Source: Lytechinus variegatus
Lineage: Eukaryota; Echinodermata; Echinoidea; Temnopleuroida; Toxopneustidae
Direction of reading: 5' to 3'
Length of the DNA stretch: 64,000 nucleotides
Assembly (NCBI RefSeq): GCF_018143015.1
Contig: NC_054742.1
Location: forward strand, 19,148,158 to 19,212,157
Both the position numbers and the translations under genes were made by a program. Under the pieces are notes generated by a model. It saw only the letters and a list, made by a program, of their open reading frames with translations, did not search any database and was not told the DNA's origin. This document shows, piece after piece, positions 48,055 to 60,200 of the stretch; the first letter of the stretch is position 1, and each line of letters starts with the position of its first letter.

Positions 48055-49877
48055 TACCTTGGTCACATATGCTCTACGGCGGCCGTACGGCGGCCGTAGA
48101 TACATGAATTCGAGAGATTTCTGCGGCGGCCGCAGAAAATCTGCGGTGGCCGCAGGGTCGACGTACGGCGGATTCCTACTTTTTACAGGCCGTAGGGGTG
48201 GCCGTAAAATTTTAACTCGGAGTTATGACATTTTTTCTTTTCTACGCTCGCCGTAGAAATTAGACTAGCCGTAGGCATGGCGTAGAACGGTCTACGGCGG
48301 CCGTACGTTGAGCGTACGGTGGCCGTGCGGCTGACCTCGTGTTTTTCTTTCCTCCTTTCCCCTTCTCCTATTGTGTTATCTGCTCGGAAGCCACCAGGCG
48401 CGTATTCAGAATTTTGCACCTCGGGGGCTGCCCTATAATTTTGGCCCATATGCATGTGTACTTTTCGGAAAAAAATGGTGACCCCTCCTCGTCAGGCAAA
48501 CAGGTGCCTTAAATGCATGTTGAATTATCTTATTTCATAATCACATGAAAAGGACAACTGCAGACAACTTTTTTAATTATGACTTAATAAAAAGCAAACT
48601 ATCCATGAATATGATATACTGTAATACCACTTAAAAAAAACAAATGTGACCAGGAAGCACAGATATTGCCCTTTCACTAGCGGCTAACTTGGGTAAAATA
48701 TCATGGGGAGTTAAATGCTGATTTTTGTTGTTGTTTCCTAGGGTGTAGTTCTTACTTAAGACTAACGTGTTTATTAACATCTTAACTTTATTCATACAAA
48801 CAAGTTAACATGGTTATAGGGAGATTTATTTCATAAGTCCAAATAAATAATGCGAACGCGATTTTTGATAGCTTGTGTATAGACCTGAAAATAGAATATT
48901 CTGAGAAGTTTTGTAAGCATGAGCAGGATGGGTATCTATCTATCTGTCAGGGCGAGCTGATGATTGTCTATATTCCAAAATGACCCAAAGTTTGGAAATT
49001 CTAAGCATTATTGGTAATCATGATCAGGATGGGCACTTAAAAATTATTCGATTATATTCCGTTCCAAAACTAGACATTCTACGCAATTGAGGTAATCATT
49101 AGGTAATCATTAACATGATGTCATCTAACTAATCATTCGATGCGAGCGCGAAGCGCGAATCACTACAAAGGTCGAATTGCCCCCCCCCCCTCCTAGGTCG
49201 AACATATAATATTCAGATCAGTATCAAACATTAATTTGGCGACCCCCTTCCTAAGTCGAACATCAATTTGGCGCCCCAGCACTTTTATTACTCCTCCCCC
49301 TTTCCCCTTTTCTCTTCTCTCCTTTTCCCTTCTTGTTTCCTTCTCTCTTTCTTTTCTCCCTTTTCTCTTTCTCTTATTTCCCCCTCCTTTTTATCTCCCT
49401 TTTCTTTCCCTTTCTTTCCTCCCTCTTTATGGCGCCCCCTTTTCGCCTACCCGAGGCCCAGGCCCCGAACCCAAACTCCCTCCCGCCCAGAATACGCGCA
49501 TGGGCATGGTGCGACACTTTGAAAACTTTCTGAAATGAAATGTCTAATGTAAAATATCATGATGGTATTTCTCACTGTATAGTCCCCCTGCGGCCGCCGT
49601 GAGGGCGCCTTGCGGCCACCTTGCATCTGCCGTAGTATTTGTCAAAAACCTACGGCCAGCGCAGGGTAGCCCTAGGGCGACCGTACGTCATGATTTCAAG
49701 GGCTACGTCAGCCGCAGATTTCTTTTCTCCATAAATTAAAAAATACGCCGTGCGGCGACCGTAACATATGTGACCGCTAGAGTAAGTGGCCGTGGAAATT
49801 CTGAGGCGACCGTAGAATTGCTACTCGCCGTAGAAATTTTAGAATCTACGGCGGCCGTAGCAAATGTGACCATGGTA
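48055..49877. mobile_element. 1.8-kb composite element, TACCATGGTCACATTTG family
   Basis: Left end TACCTTGGTCACATATG plus CTACGGCGGCCGTACGG, and right end CTACGGCGGCCGTAGCAAAT plus GTGACCATGGTA, are inverted relatives of the tips at 33316-33480. Both flanks are packed with palindromic CGGCGGCCGTA words (48070-48330 and 49590-49860). The middle has a pyrimidine tract (49285-49435). No transposase ORF was found. Confidence 0.75.
49285..49435. repeat. Polypyrimidine tract
   Basis: About 150 bp of nearly pure C and T. It produces overlapping Ser/Phe/Pro-rich ORFs in all three frames, which are not genes. Confidence 0.85.
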
Positions 49878-50500
49878 TAAGTAACGTATCTTTACGATTT
49901 GACCAAGGATACTTTAAATAACTTGAAATACGTCCATATATTACGCTTTATACTATTACGATGTTTGAATTTTAATGGGGTCATATACTCATTAATGAAT
50001 TCTTCATGGGATTATTTAGGCCTATGTTTTATCTTTCTGGTTTCAGATAAATCGCATATTACGTAATACATACATGCTAATAATATGCTAATAACAATGA
50101 TTAAAATATGTTCGAGGTTGCGAAGAAGGCAACCAGTCTGAATATAATTCCATATCCATCAAGAACATGAATCAACATAAACCCTGACTTAGGCTGGAGG
50201 CTGACTTATCTTTTCCAGATATGGAAAACTTCTATACTGATTTATTCCAAACCGAACCGCGGTACCGTAGTTTCTCAAACTCTTATAGCGCCATCTCCTC
50301 ATCGTAAACAACGCAACAGGTGTCTTTCAGTTTCTTCCTTCTGTACTCGTCTTTTGTCATATGTAGGCAATTTACACGTCGACACCTCAACATATAGTGA
50401 AATTGGGAACCCCGAATTGTTTCGCCAGTTTAATCAATGGAACCACATTTTTTCTAGACCTGGATTTGATCTGGTATTGAACTCTATAAACATCGAGAAT

Positions 50501-50626
50501 ATGGGCAGCTTGAAAGAGCTTTGTGACGGACTGCCATTAGATCCACTCCCACAGCCGCGCCCCCGTGACGAAAGCGTTGCTCACGCTCCAGTGCGTAACA
50601 CGGAACTCAATGCTTCCGAAACCAGG
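50501..50626 (+). CDS. UROC1: UROC1 exon 1 (start codon)
   Basis: It encodes MGSLKELCDGLPLDPLPQPR and AHAPVRNTELNASETR. It ends in phase 0 at GTGAGT. The frame is open upstream to about 50354 but has no ATG there. Confidence 0.92.
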
Positions 50627-53600
50627 GTGAGTAGAATATACACACAGCATTGTTCAATATGTGAATAATTATGTTCGTTTTGTTTATTAACATGATAACT
50701 CATACTCTCACCCTCTCTTTTTGTTAAGAGTTCCATATGCACCCCCCAATAGCATGACTAGAATTGAAAATAAAAACATTGAGAAGGTTCAGAATAATAT
50801 ATCTAGTCAAACTATCGGCTGATAATCGTTAAAATACCCCTTCCGGTTTCAGCACTTCTCGCTATCATAGCGGGAAAGGTCTTGACTGCGGATGAAATGA
50901 GGTGAGTGTGAGTCCCAACTAAGGTAACAGTAAAAAAAATGATAGAAAAATCTGAAGTGAAAGAACCGGAAGTCTCGACAATCTTTTGTTATTTTTGGTG
51001 GGGTGCATATGGAACTCTTTCCCTCTTTTTTTCCATCCATATCATTCGATGAATTCCTGTTACTGACGACCTGAATCTAAAGGTCAAGTCCACCCAAAAA
51101 AAATGTTGATTTTAATTTCTTTAAAAATCGGATGTAAAACAAGAAAGTTTTCACATTTTAAAGTTTTGCTTATTTTTCACAAAACAGTGATATACACAAC
51201 TCAGTGACATTAAAATGAGTTAGTCGATGATTTCCTTCACTCACTATTTTATTTTATTTTTTTTGAATTATACAACTTAATTTTTTATAGATTTTGCAAA
51301 ATGGACCAACTTGACAGAACGGTGAACCATATAAACAATGTTAATTCCTCATGTTCAGGGAGGAATTAATCGTTGTTTCACTTGACAATGAGGAGAAAGT
51401 GGGAATATTCCATATTTCATTTAATAAACTACAAAAGAAATAATGGATGATGTCATCAGTCTCATTTGCATGTACTGACCAGGATGTGCATATATAACTG
51501 TTTTGTGAAAATAAGCAAAATTTTAAAATGTGATAACTTTCTTATTTTATATCCGATTTTGATGAAATTTTCAGTGTTATGCTTGTTGGATTTTTCTCTT
51601 TTTATTTAAATCAACTCTTTGTTGGGGTGGACTTTTCCTTTAAGCAGTTAACACATGGAATAATAAAATGTTCACATTAATATAGGAAAATATAACTCTA
51701 AAAGTTTTGTCTGTATTTTGGCCTAGTGATTTATTGCAGCCTCTGTAAGACTAGAAAAATTGATAGGAATTGTTCATCACTCTGCAGTTACAGTTCCACG
51801 CACAGAGTGCGCATTTTGCCATTGAAATTGCATTTGCATGCGCAATGAGTGGTGCTTGTAGCTTAGAACCTGCATAGCTTTACATGTAGGACCCCCTACC
51901 ATACTCCTACTACTCTGGGGACCGTTTCATGAAAGTTGTCAGCACTGACAAATTGTCTTTCTCCGACAGTTACCATAGTAACAGTCAGAGACCAGTGCCT
52001 TTCAGCCAATCAAAACCAAGGATTTCACTGAAATTGTCAGTGCTGACAACTTTCATGAAACACCCACCCGGTGCTTTCTTAACCAGCTTCTTACCATCAC
52101 ATATACTTCACTTTACTGATATATATGTACATATACATATAGGAAATAATTTTCCTGGTATCGCATCGCGATTTGCTCCAAATTTTTATAAACGCCCGCC
52201 CTAGACAGGAAGTATTATGGTATCATGCTTGGTGTCCATGACAGTCCGTCTGTCCGTCCATTAACTTTTCCTTGTAGACGCGATAAATTCAGTTTGACTT
52301 AATCTGCAAGCAGGCTCATATAATTTGGTGTGTGTGATCCCAGGGAGCCTATTGATTTTGAGGTCAAAAGGTCAAGGTCACAGTGACATGATGTTTTCAT
52401 CTTACCCTTCGGAAGTCCTTGTAAATGCAATAACTTCAGTTTAACTTAACCAAGGCTCATATAATTTAGTGTGTATGAAACTAGCATGGATCCCAGGAAA
52501 CCTAATTTTAAGGTCAAAACTCAAAAGGTCAAAGATCAAGATCATAGGGATATGTTTTCATCTTTATACCCTTCTGCAGTCTTCTCAATGCGATAACTTT
52601 TACCTAGGCTCGTATAATTTGGTGTGTATGATAGTGATACTAGCATGGATTCCAGGAAGCCATTGATTTTGAGGTCATAAGGTCAAAGGTCAAGATTTTG
52701 ATTCATTTTCATTTATTTCCATTTCTGGTAAAAAACATTAAAATACAATCAAAATATTTACAAAAAGAAAACATATGAATATAAATACTAAGAATATGGG
52801 GGAACCAGCAGTGGTCATTGGCCTTTCAAAGGCTGGGCTCCAATGCCATATTGAAACATACATAATATAGAGAGAGAAAGGGGGGGGTACATGTCTGAAT
52901 TGTGATGGGTAAATTATATAGTACTTAAGATTCCTTCATGAGATACATTTATACTTTCGTTTAAATGAGGCAATAGATGGGGACATTTTTATATTGCATT
53001 CCAAGTAATTACTCCAGAATATTTTACTGATTCACTTGAAGTTTGATATTTCAACAGAGGAGATACACATTATTAGCATGTCTTGTATGAAGTGTATGAA
53101 CATCCTCTGTCATTTTAAACACATCGTAAAAAATGAGGGGAAGCAAGTTTTTATTATACATGTACATAAATGATCCAACTTGCAGTTCATGTATTTGAAA
53201 TATAGTTAGCATATTAAATTTTCTAAAAAGAAGTCCAGATGGAGTTCTCGGATGAGAGTTTGTAATAAGTTCATTTATTACAGTCCATTTGTATGGAAAT
53301 TTGCTTTCCACCAGCATTACAAACACATGAAACACAATATACATGATATACAAGCTGTGAGTACATATACATAAGGACAGACAGCAAATGCAAAATAGAC
53401 AACAAAAATATGATTCCACATTAGAGGTCATGACATGTTGAGAGCAGATTCTCATTTTAACTGTGATCATTATGCAATTCGTCAATTTTGTTTGGTAGTG
53501 ATCTGACATTTCCAAGTATGATTGTAGGCAGGGGTGGCTTTGAACCCCTATTTCTTGCATGTACTTTCACTCCTCCCCTCTTACCTCTGGCCCTAGGCTT

Positions 53601-54206
53601 TATATCTCGAGGGAAGCTTTCGTAGGGGCATAGTGCCGTAGGTTCAGAAGTTCGAAACTCGTGTAGACAAGGTTGTCAGAACGTCGTTCAGTACCCGTCG
53701 CAAAAGTCGTGGTATACACAGTTCCAAGTATGAGAAACGTTAGCAACAAATATAATATTACTGGTGGTGGTCGCCAGCAGAGCAACGCCCTCTTTTTTGT
53801 AAAACATACAATTTATTTAGAACAATTTTATTTAGAAGATCACAGTGACATGTTTTCATCTTACCCTTGTGAAGTCCTTGTTAACGCGATAACTTTAGGT
53901 GAACTTAACCTCTAGAGGCTCATATAATTTGGGGTGTATGATGCTAGCATAGATCCCAGCAATTATTTTGATTTCGAGGTCAAAAGGTCAAAGGTGAAGT
54001 TGCCACCTTCTACTTTTCTTGCTTGACCAATAACTCCATTTTCCGCGTTATGGGCGGGCGTATTATGTGCTTGCCTTAGCGACACTCTTGTTGAATGACT
54101 GCTATGCATAAAATCTTTTGTATAGCATATTTTTACATAGGACTGTACATTGCTTAGTTGAGAGTTTTTCTCTTATGACTAAAAAATTTATTCAAATTTG
54201 TAAAGC

Positions 54207-54258
<52 letters not shown>

Positions 54259-57200
54259 ATATATAATATAATTTTCCTCTAACACAAATCATTGTATTAC
54301 CAATGTTGGATGCACATTGATAACAGTTCAAGGATGTATATTTTTTTTAATATTTTGAAATACAGCTTGCCCTTCAGAATGCTCTTCGATATTTCCCTGC
54401 TTCTCTTCATGAGACATTGGCTCCAGAGTTTGCTGCTGAGCTGAGGAACTATGGTCATATCTACATGTACAGGTTTTTACCTCAGTTGGAGATGAGGTGA
54501 GTCTTACAAAACAGAATCTTAATCAAAATAAACTTTACCATGCAATTACCACCCATTAACTAATATTCAAGATTTAATTCATCTACATTTCTTATGTCTG
54601 CTGTACTGCAACCGGACCTCCTGACACCCCACTTGCCCCCCAAAATAGGGAATTTTAATTAGAAGCCTCCCAAAGGGGTGGGGTAAAGTAATCTGACAAG
54701 CAAATTTTTTAAAAATATTAAAAAGAAAAAATTGAAATGAAGAAATTCTATAGAGGATCCATTTTCACTATTGAAGAGGATGCTTAAAACTTTTTTTTTT
54801 ATTTTTCATGGTTATCTCTCATCTGTTTTATTAAATGATTTTTCAAGCTATTTATTGAAATTGCTAGAACTCACATAGTTTATCTTTCATTATTTTTTTC
54901 TCACTTATAAAGAGCTTACCCAATTGATGAGTATCCTGCCAATACACGTCAAGCTGCTGCTATTATGCTGATGATCATGAACAACCTAGACCCAAGAGTT
55001 GCTCAGGTAATCACATCGTAGATGATCGTTTTTAACCAGTAATTCAATTCAAGGCATACTGACAATACATAGACAGTCATACAAGTGAAAACTTACAAAA
55101 GGATTAGGAATTTATCATGTATATGGCACTGTCAAAATGTGTTTTTTAGGAGAGCATTTCTTTCATATTTTTATAAATTTTTGTAAACATGTAATTGTTT
55201 GAAATGTGGATTTTGCATGGATTGACATCTAATCCAACAGATCCATTTTGCTGCTTTATACATATATGTAACTGCTGCAATGACCTGTATGAGCCATAGA
55301 TGCCTCTTTTGTATCGTTCAGTTTGTCGCTGTCCTCCATCTTGCTTTTCCCATTGCCACCCTCAATATCAACTTCTCCATCCCACCCATTCTCTTCTCCT
55401 ATCTATACGCATTGTCATCATCAAATGAGATAATTCCTTTTAACTCCTCTTCAAATGTCCACATCATCTTGGCCCTTCTCAGGCGTACATCAATAAGTAA
55501 TGATAAATTTGCGAGGATAGAGCTGATTAAAGAGGAATGAAACCTTTGGAACAATACGCTTGTGTCAAAACAGAAAAATCAAAGAATAGGAACAAAGAAA
55601 GTTTGAGAAAAATCAGACAAATATTTAGAAATTTATGAGCATTTGAATATTGCAATCACTAATGCTATGGAGATCCTCCCATTGGCAAATGCCACAAGGA
55701 TGTGTGATGTCACATGTGAACAACTTTCCCTTTGATGGACTATAAAATACCCCAAAAATGTTTCTTTTTGCTTTTTCTTATGGTGATACAAACTCTTTTT
55801 CCATGATGTATTCTTTAAAAATCTATTTTACATGCCCTCCTACAACTTTTGTTGGTCTGTTTCTTTGATTTTTCTGTTTTCATACAAGCTATCTTGTTCC
55901 AAAGGTTTCATTCTCCTTTAAACAAATCTGATTCCTACTTTGATATCAATTATTTCTCTGCAGTTTCCCCATGAATTGGTGACATATGGAGGTAATGGTC
56001 AAGTGTTCTCCAATTGGGCCCAGGTTAGTGGATTATTCAATGATATTTTATTTGTATTTGTAAAGAACTTAAATGAAACGAAAGATAAATGTAGAAACAT
56101 AATAATTTACATTACTTACGAAAATATGAATTGTCAACTCACAATTTAGATTGTCAGATGTAAATGGATAATCTGCAATTTGTTAATCTGAACATCAAAA
56201 TTGTTAAGCTTAAAGAACAGCTTTGAAAATGTCAGTGAGGCTCGTTTCTGTGAGATACAGAGATGTCATTCTTAAGCCCAGTGCACACTATATGATTTGT
56301 TGCGATCAGAATTTCAAAGAAATTGTAATAACATTTGATATGAACATTCCAACCAATAAAATCTCAGCGATCTCAGATCAGAATAGTGGTAGGACTACTG
56401 AATAAAAATTCAATCTAGTTCGAGCCTCTCTGTAGGAATAAAAGCAAATTCAATTTCAAATTGTGATAATGTCATCAGCTGCGACTTAAAGCTGACTTGT
56501 ATTTACCCGACCACAGGGCTTGTTGCAAAGTAAAATTATGATTTTAAATTCTGAACATTATGTTAAACTTCAAATAAAATAATATTACTTGTTGGAATTT
56601 TCACATTAGATGCAAAATGAGATTTACTATAAAATTGTGTCGTATCAGATCACAAAGTGTGCGCTGGGCTGTGAATAGCAAAGTATGCTACAAGATTACA
56701 GTGCCTATAAAGCTCTCTGCTACTCAGCTATTTTCCAGAGTACTTGACTGAATAAGAACAAAGTGATTATATAAAAAGAGGAATTTTGCCTCTGTCAAAT
56801 GCTCTTAGATTTTTTTACGAAAGAAATGTTACAGATCCATTTAAGTTTGTGCTTATCATTTATCTTAGGTTAAGGGGGTTAAGTTTAATGTTGGTCCAAG
56901 AGTGAAGGCAAGATAAAAGACATTACAGTTGATTCTTTTGGTTCATCTCATTTGTGCAGTGTTAGTGCATAACAGTTAATGTATGAATTTATAATCAAAA
57001 GCATTTCTGTTTTATTTTTTGTCCAAGTTTGAAATAATTTTCTTTTATTCTTGGTTTAGTTCTGGTTGGTGATGTACTACTTATCTCAGATGAGTGAGGA
57101 GCAGACTTTAGTCATGTATTCAGGCCATCCTTCAGGTCTCTTTCCAAGTCATAGGGAAGCACCAAGAGTTGTTGTAACCAATGGCATGGTAAGTTTAACC

Positions 57201-60200
57201 ATATTTTTTCCAAATAGATTTATACCAGAAATGTTTTTGTGCTTTATAATGAGATGAACTGTTCTTACATTGTTCAAATTATTAAGACCAAAATATGAAA
57301 ACATAAAAATTACCTTTACAATTCTTGTATTCCTGGCCAGATGTAAACTTGTGGTTAAGAAATATCAATCAACACATTGTCTGGTATGGTTAAGAAGAAA
57401 GATGTAATATGAACCTCCTATGTGGTTAACCATATGAGTAATGATGGCAAATATGGATTGATTGTTCTATTAAGGCTGATATAAATTCAGATTTATTTTT
57501 ATTTCAATAATTTTCCGAATATTTACAGATGGTACCCAATTATTCATCCAGAGAAAATTACAACAGACTTTTTGCAATGGGAGTGTCTATGTAAGTGTAT
57601 TTTTTACGTATATTATTTTCTTGAATTGTTTTACTTAGATTATTTTTTAAATGTTACTAGTGTGTAGAAAAATTATTTGATAAGGCTCAATTCAGATCAT
57701 TTTGAAGTGCAAATATGAAATTGTTTGATAAAGTTTCAAGTTTTTAAAAATAAAATGAAGTTGTATATAAAGCACTTTCCTTGTCAGGATTGTTTTGTTA
57801 ACAGTAATAAACATGCCAATTAGTATATATAACTCAAATATTGTCCCTAATAATATTGTATTATTACAATTGTATTCATTTTCAAAAGGTATTTTTATAT
57901 CAACAATTTCCAAATGATAATGATTTCTAATTTTGATCAACAGAATATGGCATATGTTTTACTACATGTAGGTATGGACAGATGACAGCAGGAAGCTACA
58001 GTTATATTGGACCACAAGGAATTGTCCATGGGACGACGGTACATATATTTTTCTTTCTATTTCCCAATAAGTCCTTGTCATGGAACTTTTTAACCGTCTG
58101 TGTGTTGGTTGATCCAACCTGAGATCACTGAACTATGAGATGGTCATTAGTAATTAAATTAAATGAATTACCTTACCGGTATTTCAAAAAAGTGGATAAA
58201 ACAAATTGGATGATCAGTCAGAAATAGCAACATGACATCGTTGTTTAATTTAGTTAAAACTATGTTATTTTAGTTGAATCTGTCATCGGAATATCACCTT
58301 GTCCTAATGAAGTTTAATGAATGAGTGAATTAAAAGCATATCACCCCCTTTAAATTTTTAGTTGACAGTCCTGAATGCTGGTCGTAACCATATTGGTTCA
58401 AGTGATCTGAGAGGACGTGTATTTGTTACCTCTGGTCTAGGAGGTATGAGTGGTGCCCAGGCCAAAGCAGCGGTCATCTGTGGGTGTGTAGGTGTTGTAG
58501 CAGAGGTCAGCAAGGAAGCCCTTATGAAGAGATACAATCAGGGGTCAGTCCTTCTCTTTTAGTGGTATTTTTTTTAATACTTCAAATTAAAATTTGTATA
58601 CTTCATTTAAATGGATTGTATCTTCAATATAAGCATGTTTAGAGAGATATTTAGTTATTATACAGAATGATATTTCTTGGTCTTAAATATGGCCAGTCCC
58701 AGTTCCATGAATTTCTTATAAAGGTATGATCTGGGAATATGTGCTGCCTAGCGTTATGTTTGTTTGGTATTTCAAATAAAGACCACCTGTCTGATTATGA
58801 TTTCTTAAAGAAAAATTGATGTTTATATCTTAAGTAAATGTTGGATATGTAATCAATCTAGATCAAAGTGAAACTTTAATCGAGATTATTTGCGGGGAGA
58901 AAGGTAGAAAGTCTTTGAAAACAAGATGAATTGTTATTACATCATTATTGATCCAGATATAGCATGCTCTTAATAGTTTAAGCAAGCAAAATATAAAATA
59001 ATGAAAACAAGTTTATATTCAAAAGTATTCTGAAAATCACCTACTTTAATGAGGACACATAGGCATGGGCATTTGATTATAGTTTGGATAAAGATCCATC
59101 TCATTGCAGAATTATTCTACTCATTTTCTACTTGAATAATTTTGAAAGAAATATTAATTTATTCATACAAACACTTTTGTTAAATTCTGTTAAAATTATT
59201 TCTTTTATCATTGTTATCATAGGTGGAAGTTTTACTTGATTACAGTTTAATAGATAAACCCCTGTAATTTGTACTTTGTTTCTCACATTAACCATTTTTA
59301 TTATCTATTGTTTTTCTTCACTATTTTCCAGATGGGTAATGCAGGTCATTGATGATGTTGATGCACTAGTACAGCGTATAAGGTACTAAGATAATAAATT
59401 AATACATGATAATTCATGTTATGAACTTTTGAATTGAATACAAATTGATGAATGAGTATGTCTTTCTCCACCCAGGTTTTATGGCTACCTGATTATTTGG
59501 TTTTTATATGGGTTTGTTTTCTAAGCCACAATAACATTTCCAATAGAAGTGTATATTATTTTTAAGCTCTTTACCACATTAAGGTAAGGTATTTTTTGTG
59601 TTCTAATTTTGACAGGCAAGCACGGAATGCGCAGGAAGCAATCAGTATTGGTTACCATGGAAATATTGTTGATGTTTGGTAAGTGTGATATGAAATATAC
59701 TTTCAAATGCAGTCTGTAATATGAGTATTTTATGAGTTCATACATGCAAACACCTTTAAAGTATCTAGCCATTTTATTTCTCAAATACTAGGAATAGTTT
59801 CCAGTAAGTATGTAGTAATAGATACTGTGTGAAAGAATTGGATGTTACAGAATACTTCTGAAGAAATAAGCACCAGTCAAATTATTCATCAATTATTTGG
59901 TATAAAAGGTGAACAAACCTTTCAAAATTCTAGAATTGGAAAAATAAAAATTAATGGTGATCCTGTCTTTATGATTAATGTCTGGTAATCACACATTTTT
60001 TTGTGCAAAGTCTGTGGAAGTAGATGGTTGGAATTAAGCTTTGCATGATTAAATGGATTATTTATTGAGATTACGTTGATCTTTGTTACAGGGAGAGACT
60101 TGTGGTAGAGTATGAATCTACTGGGGAACTCTTGGCTGATCTTGGTTCTGATCAAACATCCTGTCATAACCCGTTCAATGGAGGTTATTATCCAGTACAA

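Larger units (their letters stand above)
41141..50500. other. 9.4-kb spacer between diverging genes
   Basis: It should hold the promoters of the SLC23 and urocanate hydratase genes, but no TATA box or CpG-rich core stands out next to either start. More than half is recognisable non-autonomous elements, listed separately. No credible gene was seen. Confidence 0.6.
52697..53840 (-). mobile_element. LINE remnant inserted in the tandem array
   Basis: It breaks an array unit between AAAGGTCAAGA and AGATCACAGTGACATG. It runs on the minus strand from a possible 5' piece (53600-53785) through the decayed ORF2 end (52910-53560) to an AT-rich tail finishing near 52700. Confidence 0.65.
52205..54060. 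repeat. ~170-bp tandem array split by an insertion
   Basis: Units with GGCTCATATAATTTGGTGTG, GAGGTCAAAAGGTCAA and CAGTGACATG...TTTTCATCTTACCC occur at 52205-52696 and again at 53841-54000. The intervening 1.1 kb is a LINE remnant. Confidence 0.82.
50627..54365 (+). other. UROC1 intron 1 (3.7 kb)
   Basis: It holds a long inverted-repeat element (51077-51643), a GTTTCATGAAAG MITE (51917-52072), a tandem array split by a LINE remnant (52205-54060) and a TA microsatellite (54211-54254). No host gene was seen. Confidence 0.7.

Noticed and set aside
49236..49538. Three overlapping Ser/Phe/Pro-rich ORFs up to 100 codons
   Set aside because: They are translations of a polypyrimidine tract inside a repeat element; all three frames are open for the same reason.
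50354..50500. Upstream in-frame extension of urocanate hydratase
   Set aside because: It has no ATG in frame (the open stretch starts at TTG), and homology to the vertebrate N-terminus begins at the ATG at 50501.
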